Shown here in pieces: positions 23,571-35,044 of a stretch of DNA of 64,000 nt (positions within the stretch are counted from its first letter, which is position 1; the number at the start of each line of letters is the position of its first letter). The notes under the pieces are model-generated. The model did no database searches, was not told the DNA's origin, and saw nothing but the letters and a program-made list of their open reading frames with translations. A program made the position numbers and the translations under genes. The DNA is from Sweltsa coloradensis (Eukaryota > Arthropoda > Insecta > Plecoptera > Chloroperlidae), in the NCBI GenBank assembly GCA_024449915.1, contig JAMZAV010000435.1, positions 248,001 through 312,000 of the forward strand. Direction: 5' to 3'.

Positions 23571-25022
23571 ATATTTTTTTTATTTTTGTTATTTTTTTAT
23601 TTAACGTCTGTCTGTCCTATTGAGTTATAAAACCGATTTACAAAGGACAACTAAATAAATCTAATTACATAGATGCAGACACAATTATGAACTACAGTTT
23701 AGTAAATATTTGAAATAGTAACATTACAACAAAAATGCATTTAAACACAACAATTTTGATAACAAATTAAAAAAATATTAAATGCAATTAATTAATTAAT
23801 CAAATATAAAAAGGTGTAAAAAAAAGAAAAAAGAGAAAAGAAAAGAAAAGAAAAGAAAAGAAAAAAAAGAAAGAAAGAAGGTAAAAAAGAAAGAAGAAAA
23901 GAAAAAAAAACATTAAAAAAGAAAAACGAAAAGAAAAAAACTGATTTATTAGACGATCCACTCAAACGAATATGAGGTTTGCCAAAAATCAGGACAGCAA
24001 ATCAGGGAGTAATCAAACTTTCGCGGAAGAAACCACCGAAAGCGAATCTTCATTCTTGTGTTCAAATCTTGATAGCAATTTAAAAAAGACTTTGACACTA
24101 ATATATAATTATATCAGACATATAATTGTTTGAAATTGTTCGTCAAACACTGATCACAGCGATGATACAGGACACCTAACTCAAGTTGCCAGCTCAACCA
24201 GTAGACAGCAACCAGACAATCTAGGCAGAAAAATATCATTGAAAATACATTGATTGTATCATAATCAAAGCATTAATGAACAAACAAAGAGAATAGCAAA
24301 AACATAAATAAGAACTAAAGATAAATTAACATTACACAAACACACAGACAATGAACCACAAATAAATAGTAAAAATCAAGTTTTCTTTTCTCTTTGATTC
24401 ATTATCAATGCTTCAATTTTACTTTTTAACTGTACGATTCCTATCTCAGTAATCTGACTTCTAATAACATTAGAAATTGAATTCCAAAAGGAAACACCTC
24501 TGTACAAAAATGACTTTCTAAATGATTCAGAAGTTAATCTAGGAACTTGCAATGAGTTCATTAGCATAGAATTTCTATCACGATTTACAATTTAAAAAAT
24601 ATTAGGTAGAATACCTAAATACATACCTTTCAATACTTTGTATGTATTTACCAACACGCCATACTTCTTTCTTTCTTCAATCGTGAAGCAATCAGATTGT
24701 AAATCCTGGCTCATAGGGATTGAATCAAACAGATGGTCAATTCTCTTCTGAAGTACAACATATTCGGTAGAAGGTCTTACTGCCCAAACCACTAAGCAAT
24801 AATCAATAACAGAGTGAATATAAGAATCTACAAGTAACCTCAACATTCTCTCAGTTACAAACCTCTTCATTCTACTAAAAATTCCAATTGCTGATGATAC
24901 TTAACTACATACATATTCATAATGTTTCTAAAATTAAAATTGCAGTCTAAAAAAGCTCCAAGATATTCAAATTCATATACCCTAGAAATTGACTTACCAT
25001 TACAATTCAACGTAATACAATA
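23571..25022 (-). mobile_element. 5'-truncated LINE (non-LTR retrotransposon) inserted in the tandem array
   Basis: On the minus strand: the end of a reverse-transcriptase ORF (about 25,020-24,376), then a 3' UTR, an A/G-rich tract (23,817-23,940) and an A/T-rich tail at 23,571-23,603. It separates two halves of a 150-bp array. The 3' UTR (for example AACGTCTGTC, AAATATTTGAAATAGTAA) matches the copy at 58,376-58,700. The left break follows GTAATA and GTAATA recurs at the right edge, which may be the target duplication. Confidence 0.8.
24376..25020 (-). pseudogene. LINE reverse-transcriptase ORF2 C-terminus, frameshifted
   Basis: Three collinear minus-strand pieces resemble the C-terminal part of LINE ORF2. 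First, YEFEYLGAFLDCNFNF (about 24,985-24,938), the usual region after the catalytic core. Second, MKRFVTERMLRLLVDSYIHS and VIDYCLVVWA (24,870-24,592). Third, FRKSFLYRGVSFWNSI near 24,500, matching the common F..R...YRG...WN.L end motif. A frameshift near 24,905 and a stop near 24,589 break the ORF. The catalytic YxDD region is absent, lost by 5' truncation. Dead copy. Clade not certain (CR1/Jockey-like group). Confidence 0.75.
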
Positions 25023-25240
25023 CACTTAAATGCATGTATTTCTTTCAATCCCAGCGACCAGAAATCCTGCCTAAAGTGTGAATTATTCTAACCCGGCACC
25101 TCCACCAAATACGATACGAACTTTTAGATTTAACACCCTGTTTTATATACTCCCATACATGCACTTGTAATACAGTTGAATGCATGTATTTCTTTCAATC
25201 CCAGTTACCAGAAATCCTGTCTAAAGTGTGAATTATTCGA
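25023..25240 (-). repeat. 150-bp tandem units carrying the signature motif, right part of array
   Basis: A third full unit and a partial fourth (CAATCCCAG at 25,046 and 25,196, period 150). The third unit holds ACCCGGCACCTCCACCAAAT, the signature in reverse. The fourth stops at GAATTATTCGAACGCAGCGG. Confidence 0.85.
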
Positions 25241-25279
25241 ACGCAGCGGGAGACAAAAGGGCCATTGCGGCCACAGCCT

Positions 25280-27556
25280 TACACTGGCCAGGGCCACTAT
25301 TGTACTTAATACATTAACAAAATCCCAGCTTTAGCCTAATATTCTACTTTCTGTTGCGACTTTGGACTCCTTGAACTATAATTCCTAAACACATCCAACA
25401 AAATCGCTAGGAAGCTGCATTCTGACTAATTAACATCCATTTAATATTAATGTGACAAGTGAACTACCTTGTGATAATTGTTCTTAATACATTAATAGAA
25501 TCCCAGCTATAGTCTAATTCTTTATTTTCTGTTGCGACTTTGGACTCCTTCCATTTTAATTCCTAAACTCATCCAACAAAATCGCTAGGAAGCTGCATTC
25601 TGAATAATTAAAAACCCCTTAATATTAATAAGACATTTTAACTATACCTTGTGATCACTTTTGTACTTGGTTTAATAAAAGAAACCCAGCTTAATTCTAA
25701 TTCTTTACCTCTGTTGCAACTTTGGACTCTTTTCACTATAATTCCTAAACTTAACCAAAAACGGCATTTATATTAATGAACATCCCTTTAATATAAATGC
25801 GACAACTGAACAAACTTGTGATCACTATTGTACTTGGTACATTAATAGAAACCCAGATATAGTCTAATTCTCTATTTTCTGTTGCGATTTTGGACTCTTT
25901 CTACTATAATTCCTAAACTCATCCAACAAAATCGCTAGGAAGCTGCATTCTGATAAATTACATCCCCTTAATATTAATGTGACAACTGAACTACCATTTG
26001 ATAATTATTGGTACATTAATAGAAATCCAGCAATAGTCTAATTCCCTTATATGTTGTAGGCTTTGAACAACCCAGTGAGCAACCAGAACAAGTCTAATTC
26101 CCTATTTTCTATTTCGACTATGGACTCCTTCCACTATAATTCCTAAACTCATCCAACAAAATCGCTAGGAAGCTGCATTCAGATTAATTTACATCTCCTT
26201 AATATTAATGTAACAACTGAACTACCTGTGATCACTATTATACTTGGTACATTAATAGAAACCTTGCTATAGCCTAATTATTCTCTATTTTCTGTTGCGG
26301 TCTTGGAATCCTTCCACTATTTATTGCTAAACTCATCCAACAAAATCGCTAGGAAGATGCATTCTGATTGATTAAAATCCCTTTAATATTATTATGACTA
26401 CTGAATATAAATACAAATGAATATAAATAAATAATATGACAACCTTGTGATCAATGTCTATTTCTCTAATTCTCAATTCTCTGTTGCAACTTTTGACTCT
26501 TTTCACTATAATTCCTAAACTCATCCGAAAAATCGCTAAGAAGCTGCATTTAGATTTATTAACATCCCCTTAATATTAATATGACAACTGAAATAACTTG
26601 TGATCAATATCAATCAATTGATGCATTAAAAGAAACCTAGATAAAGTCTAATTCCCTATTCTCTGTTGCGACTTTGGACACTTTCCACTATAATTCCAAA
26701 ACACATCAAACCAAATCGCTAGGAAGCTACATTTTGATTCATTTACATCCCCTTAAAATTATTGTGACAACTGAACTACCTTGTGATAATTATTGTACTT
26801 GGTACATTAATAGAAACCCAGCTATAGTCTAATCCTCTATTTAATGTTGCGACTTTGGACTCCTTCCACTATGATTCCTAAAATCATCCAACAAAAACGC
26901 TTGGAAACTGCATTCAAATCAATTTACATTCCCTTAATGTTAGTGTGACAACTGAACTACCTTGTGATAATTATTGAACTTGGTACATTAATAGAAGCCC
27001 AGCTATAGTCTTATTCTCTATTTTCTGTTGTGACTTTGGACTCTTTTCACTACAATTCTTAGACTCATCCAACAAAATCGTTAGGAAGCTGCATTCTGAT
27101 TAATTTACATCCCCTTAATATTAATGTGACAACTAAACTAGCTTGTGATCACGATTGTACTTGGTAGATTAATATAAACCTTGCTATGGTCTAATTCTCT
27201 ATTTTCTGTTGCGATTTTGGACTCCTTCCACTATAATTCAACAAAATCGCTAGGAAGCTTCATTCTGATTAAATAATATCCCCTTAATATTAATATGACA
27301 ACTGAATATAAATGTAAATGAATATAAAGAAATAAATAACATGACAAACTTGTGATCAATATAGTACGTCGTACATTAAAAGAAACCTACCTAGTCTAAT
27401 TCTCTATTCTCCGTTGCGACTTTGGACTCTTTTCACCACAATTCCCAAACTCATCCAACAATATCGCTATAGGAAGCTGCATTCTGATTAAATTAACATC
27501 CCCTTAATATTAATGTGACAACTGAACTACCTTGTCATCACTTTTGTACTTGGTAA
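25280..27556. repeat. Satellite array, about 12 units of about 180 bp
   Basis: The landmark TTTGGACTCCTT (with variants) recurs near 25,361, 25,539, 25,721, 25,889, 26,119, 26,301, 26,491, 26,673, 26,853, 27,034, 27,216 and 27,421. Spacings are mostly 178-190 bp, with outliers of 168, 205 and 230 from local indels. Each unit also has CATCCAACAAAATCGCTAGG, AAGCTGCATTCTGATTAA and CCCCTTAATATTAATGTGAC. Units differ by scattered substitutions, so the array is not newly homogenised. No coding sequence. Confidence 0.92.
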
Positions 27557-28589
27557 TGTTTATGCTATGTTAATGGGATATTCAAATATGAAAACCAATT
27601 ATTAAAAATTATAATACAAATTAAAGGACTGGCTAGTAATTATTACAATTTAATATTTACCCCATTTCCGTTGCCAACCTCGACAGTATTGCCAAGTTTA
27701 TGCGCATAAAATTAATCGCACGCATCTTAAAACAATCAATAAAACTTGAGATTATAACAACAACGTTAAAATAGAGGTGACTATCTTCGAAAGTAGTAAG
27801 TGGGAAGTATCAGAGACACTGACTGATAGTGAAGGACAGGGCAGAAGCGTTGCCTGAGGTGGCTACCCATGGAATGAGATCAAGTCATCGTTTTCCTTCT
27901 TTGACAAACTTTCTTGGAGTATAACTTATTGGTGGCGGTATTGTAGTCTCTCGGGGTTTGTTTGGGAGAGGGGTGGGAGGGTGATGGGGGGGGCGAGATA
28001 CGAAGAGCTGAATGATGCAACTTGCGAGTTGCGACCTGTAATTGGCTGGTTAAAGGCGACACGACGCTTGGCTGTATTGTTAAAGCAATGCCATTTCCCC
28101 TCATAAGGTTCAAAAATCACCCCTATACACAGCATTTCAAAATGGCAGACGCCACGACAGTGCTTGTCACCGCAGTAAGCGATGCGAGGGGGGTGGGGGT
28201 GGGGGTGGGTCGGGGCTTTCAGAGGTGTCAAACCGGATAATCGGCTCGCACTAGATAATTAAACGTCACCCCAAGCTCCGAGGAAAGGGTAGGCGTGCAT
28301 GATGTCACGCACGCGAGCATCTCCTATCTGTAGGGGATTATCTACAAATCATCCCAGTAATTCATTTGTTTCACCTTTGCCGTGCAAGGGACGTGGATTG
28401 CCAGAGGGTGGCTATTGTGCTACGTGAGACCCCTTGAAAAACAGGTTGACAAAATTAACTTGACGAAATTCGTGCTTCGCGTTTTACTTTCGTTAGCATG
28501 AGTTGGTTTTTATCGTGCTCTATATAAAAGAATTATTTGACATAGAATATGGAAGTGGATGGAGTTCAATTTTTAGGCGGTTATTTAAA
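27557..28589. other. Non-coding stretch, no gene seen
   Basis: Includes a G-rich patch (about 27,960-28,000) and a GGGGGTGGGGGTGGGGGTGG run at 28,189-28,214. Short open frames here cross these low-complexity runs and are not supported. Confidence 0.5.
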
Positions 28590-28902
28590 ACAAGCATGGG
28601 TACATGGGAGTCCCAAAAATAGGGAGCGAAGCCATACTGAATCAAAAGATTGTTGAAGAATAATATGCAACTACAATTTTATCTTGCATTTAAATCTTTT
28701 ACTGGAGGTGCCGAGTTTCCAAAAACTATTTATTCCGTCCCCAAGGGTAACCAAAACATTCTGTATCATCCTTTTGGAGGGGCAATTGAAACGGTAAACC
28801 CCCATGTCAATTGGAGGTAGTGTTTATCGTGAGACGTGACACACGCACAGGCGGACGGACAGAACAGTGATGCATATATAGAGCAGTGTTGCTCCTAAAT
28901 AG
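28590..28902 (+). mobile_element. TGGTGGAGGTGCCGGGT family, copy 4 (most complete)
   Basis: All modules are present: CAAGCATGGGTACATGGGAGT, ATAGGGAGCGAAGC (28,619), ACTGGAGGTGCCGAG (28,701), CCCCAAGGGTAACCAAAACA, TGTCAATTGGAGG, GTGAGACGTGACACACGCAC, GCGGACGGACAGAACAGTGA and a GCTCCTAAATAG end. It ends about 55 bp before copy B of the GGATGAGCG family. Confidence 0.8.
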
Positions 28903-28957
28903 ATTGAACTGCATCTAAACGCACAAGAAAAGCAGATTAAATGTTCAATATAGCTGA

Positions 28958-29746
28958 TTGGATGAGCGTAGCGAGCGAAGCGAAGATTCCATTTCACTAC
29001 ACTGGAGGAAAAAATCCGGAATGTTTTTTTTTCTTTTTTTTTCTTTTTGTATTTTTGTGTGTCTGTTAACACGATTCCGGCTAAACCGATACTCCAATTG
29101 CGATGAAATTTTCTGTAGGCCTTCAAAATTTGTGAACTTAGAACTGCCACTTTTTTTTTGAGCGCAATCGAAAAATTATTCCTCATGAAAATCGCAATTT
29201 TACGATTTTTTTCGATTTTTTAAAACATTTTTCGACTTATAACACCTACATGCTTTATTCGATTGTGCTGAATTTTTCACAGAACCTTAATTTTACGAAT
29301 TTATATGTTCGTGTGAAATTTGAGCGTAATCGAAAAATTATTTCTTATGAAAATCGCAATTTTACGATTTCTTTATTTTTAAAACATTTCTTTGACTTAT
29401 AACACCGATTATAACCGATTGTAATGATTTTTTCACAGAACCTTAATTTTATGAATTAATATATTGGTGTGAAATTTGAGCGCAATCGAAAAATAATTTT
29501 TCATGAAAATCGCAATTTTACGTTTTTTAAAAACATTTCTTCGACTTATAACACCTACATGCTTTATCCGATTGTAATGCTTTTCTTTTACAGATCCTCA
29601 ATTTCATAAATTAATATATTGGTGTGAAATTTGAGCGCAATCGAAAAATAATTTTTCATGAAAATCACAATTTTACGCCTTTTTCGTTTAAAAAAATTAC
29701 GCTCATCCAACAACGCGCCTGAAAAGCGTTTGCGAAGCTTCCTAGT
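28958..29746 (+). mobile_element. GGATGAGCG...CTTCCTAG repeat family, copy B
   Basis: Starts TTGGATGAGCGTAGCGAGCG and ends TTGCGAAGCTTCCTAG. It contains about four internal units of about 150 bp (each with GCGCAATCGAAAAATTA-like and CAGAACCTTAATTTTA-like blocks). It lacks the extra terminal block of copy A. Confidence 0.85.
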
Positions 29747-30033
29747 TATTTCATTTCTATGAGGTTTCAAAGAATCAAATTTTTTGGCCTCACCTATAAT
29801 TTCAAACAATCTGTGACACCAAAAAGTTAACCATCTTGGGTATGAGGGGGTGAAAATAAGTTTTCTAATAAAAGCCTATAGAAAAGTACATTGAAAGTTT
29901 GAACATTAGAATACCAAAAGCCAAAATTATTATTTATCTTTTGGGTTGTTTCATGCGCTCATTGTGATTTTCATTTTACAATTTTTTTGTAACACATTTT
30001 CAGCAAAATTATTTGATTTGGCTAGCTGATTGT

Positions 30034-30680
30034 TATACTAGGCTGCTTCGCGAACGGTTTTTTAAGCGCGTTGATGGATGAGTTTTTTTTAGTTTTCAGT
30101 ATGCGTGGAATCTTTTTACTTTTTTAAGTCCCATAGCAAAATCATTTTTGCTAAATTAGGATAATTTTTATAAAATAGTATTAATTGCTATGGTAATACC
30201 AATTAATAGAATGTAAAATATCTGGAGGCCCGAAGACTTGCTTTTTTACGCATTGTAGGTGATTGTTGTCAAATTTCCATTGTTACTTGTTAATTATTAT
30301 ACAAATAAAAAAAAAATATATTGAAACCTTTATTTCTATTGATTCTGGCTTACTTTTTTTCTGGTTGGCTTTTGTTTTCAAAAGGAACCCTTACCACCTT
30401 AATGTCCATGTAAAATATGACTGTTGTAGCCCCACCCATTTGGTCAGAATCGGCCCAAATGTCACGAAAATATCGCATTCAAAATCGAAAAAAATCGTAA
30501 AAGTACGATATACATGAGAAATATTTCTTCGATTGTACCCAAAAACGTGGCAGGTCTAAGTTCAGAAATTTCGAAGGTCCCCTCCAATTTTCATCAAGAT
30601 CGCATGCCGTTTGTCCGATAGAGTGCGAACAAACAAACAGAAAAAAAAGAATCGGTACCCGAGCTCACCTTACTTCGGGA
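30034..30680 (-). mobile_element. Old, diverged relative of the GGATGAGCG family
   Basis: A degraded terminus (CTAGGCTGCTTCGCGAACGG at 30,039, then GCGCGTTGATGGATGAG) is followed about 430 bp later by TTCGATTGTACCCAAAAACG, GTGGCAGGTCTAAGTTCAGA and AATTTCGAAGGTC. These match the first block of copies A-C in reverse. The middle is not alignable by eye. Confidence 0.55.
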
Positions 30681-33456
30681 CAAACTCAATTTGTATTTTT
30701 TAATGTTTCCACCATTTTACAGTTGCCAGAGCCACCTAAGACCAAACCAAGCTTTTCTCACCTGAAGAAATTCTAAATACGTCTTATTTTATTTAGGATT
30801 GCCGACAGTGCTGGCTCAAGCGACTCTGTGTCGCGAGATCCCGAGATCCCGTCGAGACCGGCAATCCTGACAGAAGTTTTTTTTTAGTTTTTCTCAGTCG
30901 TTGATGCGAATGCAAGGATATCCTTCACAATTGTCCTATCCGCAACATACCTAGCTAGACACCTGGCGAGGGGCATGAATTGCACCTGGGCAGGCTTCCC
31001 ACGAAAAATTATTTATTTAATTACGGAGGAAATAGTACATTTCCGAGTAGGCTTACTATAATTGCAGCTCTAACGGCAATCGCAAAAGTACATTGTCAAA
31101 TAATATTTAATATTAAGAAACAATTATTTTCTAATTCAAATGCGTAACTTTGAACCCATACCTGAACCCGATTTATTGTTATTTTAAAACCTAGCTCGTA
31201 TTTACAATTTGAGCCGAACACGAAATGACAAATCTTGAAGCCGATCGGCATTATATATTTCGGGTTCGATTCCCAGCTTGAAACACAATATTTTGTATTT
31301 TTAATTGTTATTATAATTTTCATGCTTTACTGGTTATTTTTTTAAATTAAACTAAAAAAATTACAGAATAAAATGAATGTTGTCAAAAAACTTCTTGTCC
31401 GACACCTATCTGGTTAAGGTGCGTGTGTGTGAGTGCATGCATGTATGACTGTGTGCGTGGGTGCAGGTTTGTTGAACTCGTGTCAATCGAGATGAGCAGT
31501 GAAGCCCTGCGCATTGTGTTCACTAAGCCAGGAACCCTATTAGGCACGCTTCAATGGGTGTTTGAGAGATGGCCCTCTCTCTTGCCCTGAGCTCATCTGA
31601 CAAGATCAACCCGGACAGTTTTACTGCTTGGCCTGTCTCATCTGGGTACGTCTCAACAGAAAGTGTCAAACTGCCAATTAAAGTCGACTGCAGCCGGGAA
31701 AACAATAGTATGCTCTACAATTAGGACTTGGTAAAGAGATTGCTCGCTCGGGTGGGGCTGTCGAGTGGTGCAGAGTGCAGAGTGCAGAGGCCTCCGGCGT
31801 CCTACGCCCAGCTGAGGACGAAGCAAGCTGTGGCTTCGCTCAAGTGTGTGTGTGTATGTACAGTTCAGCCGCGAGCTACATGTTTTTTGTCTGCATCAAG
31901 TGTATACAAGCTCGATGGGAAGTATTTCAAAAGGCTACCGGGACGGATGGTTATGAATACCATGTTAGATGTAGAATGGTCTTCGGTTTTGTTATACGCC
32001 TTACGGCTTATCGCAGCGGGGGCTGGGGTAAGACCTAGTTGGTTCACTAAGCTTACGACATTGGTTGGTCACTTCCCCTCATCATCTTTCTCGTCGAGCC
32101 GTTCGCTCGCGCAATGTTTGACGTATTGTCGGCAGATTTACGTCACATCTTGTTTTCGGCAAATAACCGACAATAGAACAGTTTAGTGTCCAAACCAATC
32201 TCTGGCACGGGGGATGTTTCCCATGGTGATGCCTCTGCTACTTCTACCCCTAATTAAGCCTGTTCAGTGAAAGCGCACCCCCAACACACCCCAGTAGGGA
32301 GCACGGAGATCTCATCCTTTTTAAATCCCTTCAAGATAAAAAATAAAGCGAATCCTAACAAAAGAAAGGCTGGAGTTGACATTCTGTGACATCAAAAGCA
32401 CATTCATTATTTATTATGGGATCTGAAGTAGCGCATCTTTTCGCTGGGAGTTTTGTTGATCTTCAGCCTGTACTTATGCAAGAGTGCGGACTGCAGACAG
32501 CTCCTAGGTCGATGACAGGCCATCTCTGACGCAGCCATGTCTGCCTGAAAGAGCTGACAAATAAATCTTCTCGGATCATTTTAAAAATATTTTTTTTAAT
32601 TTCGCTTATCTGGAGATGCTCAACATTGAAATGATAATCGCAGTATTAACTTGACTAAAGCAGTCACTATGGACACACCAAAACCAAAACCAAGTCCAAT
32701 GAACAAGAATATTATGTTATTTGTTAATTAAGTGATGTTAATCATCCAAATTGACTACCTTCAATTGAAATACTTATAATAGGTGATATAATATGTTTAC
32801 ATTGTAAAAAAAAAGAGAGAGATGATAAGGAAACTTCAGTTGCACTTCCTCAGTGAGTGGAGACTAAGAAACTTAGTGACCGTGTTGCAAGAGATGTTTC
32901 GCGTGTGCTACAAAATGTAGCCTGTCACACTGAGTAGATAGTTTGCATGGCCGGATTATCACGCAATTAGTAAATATTATTTTATGGTCGTTGGCTTAAC
33001 ATGATTGGAGAGAAATATTATACAAGCACACCTTTTTAAAGTTAAAACATGCAAATTGTAAATTGTAAAACATGTAAATACCATGTTAAGCTTAAGTCGT
33101 TGATTAATTGGTTCTCGAAACAGCATGTGTCAAGCTTGTAAAAACATTTAAATACATTTCTGGGTCTCTAATAACGTAAAATTATTATGGATAGAATTTC
33201 GGTTAACCTGTCATTACATATTTTCCTCTCAACCATATTATCCAAACATAAAGAGGTAAACATAATACAAATGACAAATAGTATTGGTAAGTATCTTACA
33301 AAGTTCGTCATTGCCGCATGCATACTGACATCACATCACATAATTGGCCTGGTGTTAGTTAACTTGCAATCAGTGTGAGACAGAAGTCCCATCACTTCTT
33401 GTGTAACTGAATGATGAGATTGATTGCCTACACGTCATCGCAGTATTGTGTGTATA
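30681..33456. other. Non-coding stretch, no supported gene
   Basis: Contains the longest unexplained open frame on the plus strand (31,728-32,186, 152 codons). It starts with TTG, has no ATG until deep inside, and no recognisable domain. I do not call it a gene. A tRNA-like T-arm (GGGTTCGATTCCC) is at about 31,261-31,273. Confidence 0.5.
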
Positions 33457-35044
33457 AGTCTTCGCCATTTGCTGAGAGCTACCGGCTTTTGCTCTCAGAG
33501 TGGGAGGTTGATTGCTACAAGTTGTCGTCTTTTGTGCGATCCGTGTAAACAGTGACGAAAAACTCCGCACTACCGGGAGGCTAAAAATAATGTGTACCGG
33601 ATGAATAAAAACAACCAAGAAAAACTTTGAAATGTATAGATAGCTGATGAAAAAACGTAAATGAAGAATACAATTATTATGATTATCACGATTAAAATGC
33701 TGTTTCCCAAAACATCGCATTGGGCATACTAAAATGTAAATACATTTAAACACACGCTACGATCTATGCATCCTCGTCTTCGCCGGAAGATGTATTGCTG
33801 TCGGTGTCGTCTTGAAGGTTTATTATATGTTATCATCGTTGAAATTGTCCCAATTTGCGTATGATTGCTCTACTTTTTCAGTATGCTGTGCGCATTTCCA
33901 CCACAAATCTCGTCCGATTTTGCTTTCTTCCCGTCGTATTGTGTCCACTACTTCCGCGTTAGCTCCGGGTGACTTGTTGTGTTGCGTCTTACACCTTGTT
34001 TTAAATTACTCCACACCATTTCAATGGGGTTCAATACGCAATAATAAGGAGGGAGTCTAACAACTTTAAGGCCAAGTGTCTCTGCTAATTGGTCAATCAC
34101 ATACCGTCGCGGAATATTTGCAAGTTTTACCAATTGTAGCAGCACGGGTCTGGTCGGGATTGGATTTGGGATAACTATATTATTTTCGGTCATTAACACG
34201 CATTAAACATAACACTGAGCTATTACAACTACACTTCATACTATACAGTCAAATCACACACACACAAAATGAGTTTCGTCTTTGGTATTTCAGAGTTTAA
34301 CTATACATACATAGGCCTACACAAACTTTAAAATAAATAAAGTTGAAAGCTTACACCATCGTTTGTTGCCGCCTACAATGTCACCTCATAAACCAACTTT
34401 GTACGGAACAAGCCAACCAACTGAACACTCTTCTAGCACCATTTCCACTATTAAAAATTTCGTTTTAAAACAAAGAAACAACTAATTTACCACTATTATC
34501 ACACACCAAAATGTATTACAGACCATCGCGTCAGAACAACTGGCACATTGGAGTGCCAGACAACGACTGGAAACAAACAACGGAAACAATATTGACAAAC
34601 ATTTAGGGATTTTGTGCATCCTTCTCCACCTACACATAACAACTCTAAAATGTTGCAAAAACAACCCTTGGTCGTGTTCGTCTGTCTGAGTCAGTCATTC
34701 AACACACTCGCATGATTCGTTTCTTCCATCTGCTAATCCTAAACTCCAAAGAACCATAAAGGGATTCCATTCACTTCCGAGATAGAAGTGAAGATAATAT
34801 GACCTTGCTTTTAAAAGTCTGTGTTCGAACAGGAAACCTCAATTTCCTCCCCCCTCTTCACTCAATAGATTCAGGATGACCAAAAAGACAACAACCTTTC
34901 GTTTTAACACATATGATTTCGTTGAGTTTATTTTAGATACTCTTGTAGCCGCCAATTTACTTGTCAACATGTTAAAAGGTTAGAGATACAAGAGGATTTA
35001 CAGTCAAAGACTTTTCCGGTAGCTCTCAGCAAATGGCGAAGACT
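33457..35044 (-). mobile_element. Tc1/mariner-like element with 29-bp perfect inverted repeats (about 1.59 kb)
   Basis: AGTCTTCGCCATTTGCTGAG plus AGCTACCGG at 33,457-33,485 is exactly inverted at 35,016-35,044. Left flank ends TATA and right flank begins ATA, fitting a short TA-type target duplication whose exact limits are ambiguous. The interior carries a minus-strand transposase C-terminus (33,764-34,199). The catalytic N-terminal two thirds are not recognisable, so this is a dead or deletion-derived copy. Confidence 0.8.
33764..34199 (-). pseudogene. Tc1/mariner (IS630-type) transposase C-terminal fragment, frameshifted
   Basis: Minus-strand residues TRPVLLQLVK, YVIDQLAETLGLKVV and LPPYYCVLNPIEMVWSNLK match the end of the DDE domain in this superfamily. 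The E of NPIE is the third catalytic acid, and a LPPY...NPIE...W block is the family hallmark. The frame stops at 33,948. It resumes one frame over (about 33,996-33,823) as VVDTIRREESKIGRDLWWKC and HTEKVEQSYANWD, the usual helical tail, then shifts again to an acidic end (33,815-33,764). The first two catalytic aspartates are missing. It lies inside the 29-bp inverted repeats. Confidence 0.8.

Noticed and set aside
31728..32186. 152-codon plus-strand frame
   Set aside because: Non-ATG start, no recognisable domain, overlapping frames on both strands, in a region of balanced composition where long frames arise by chance.
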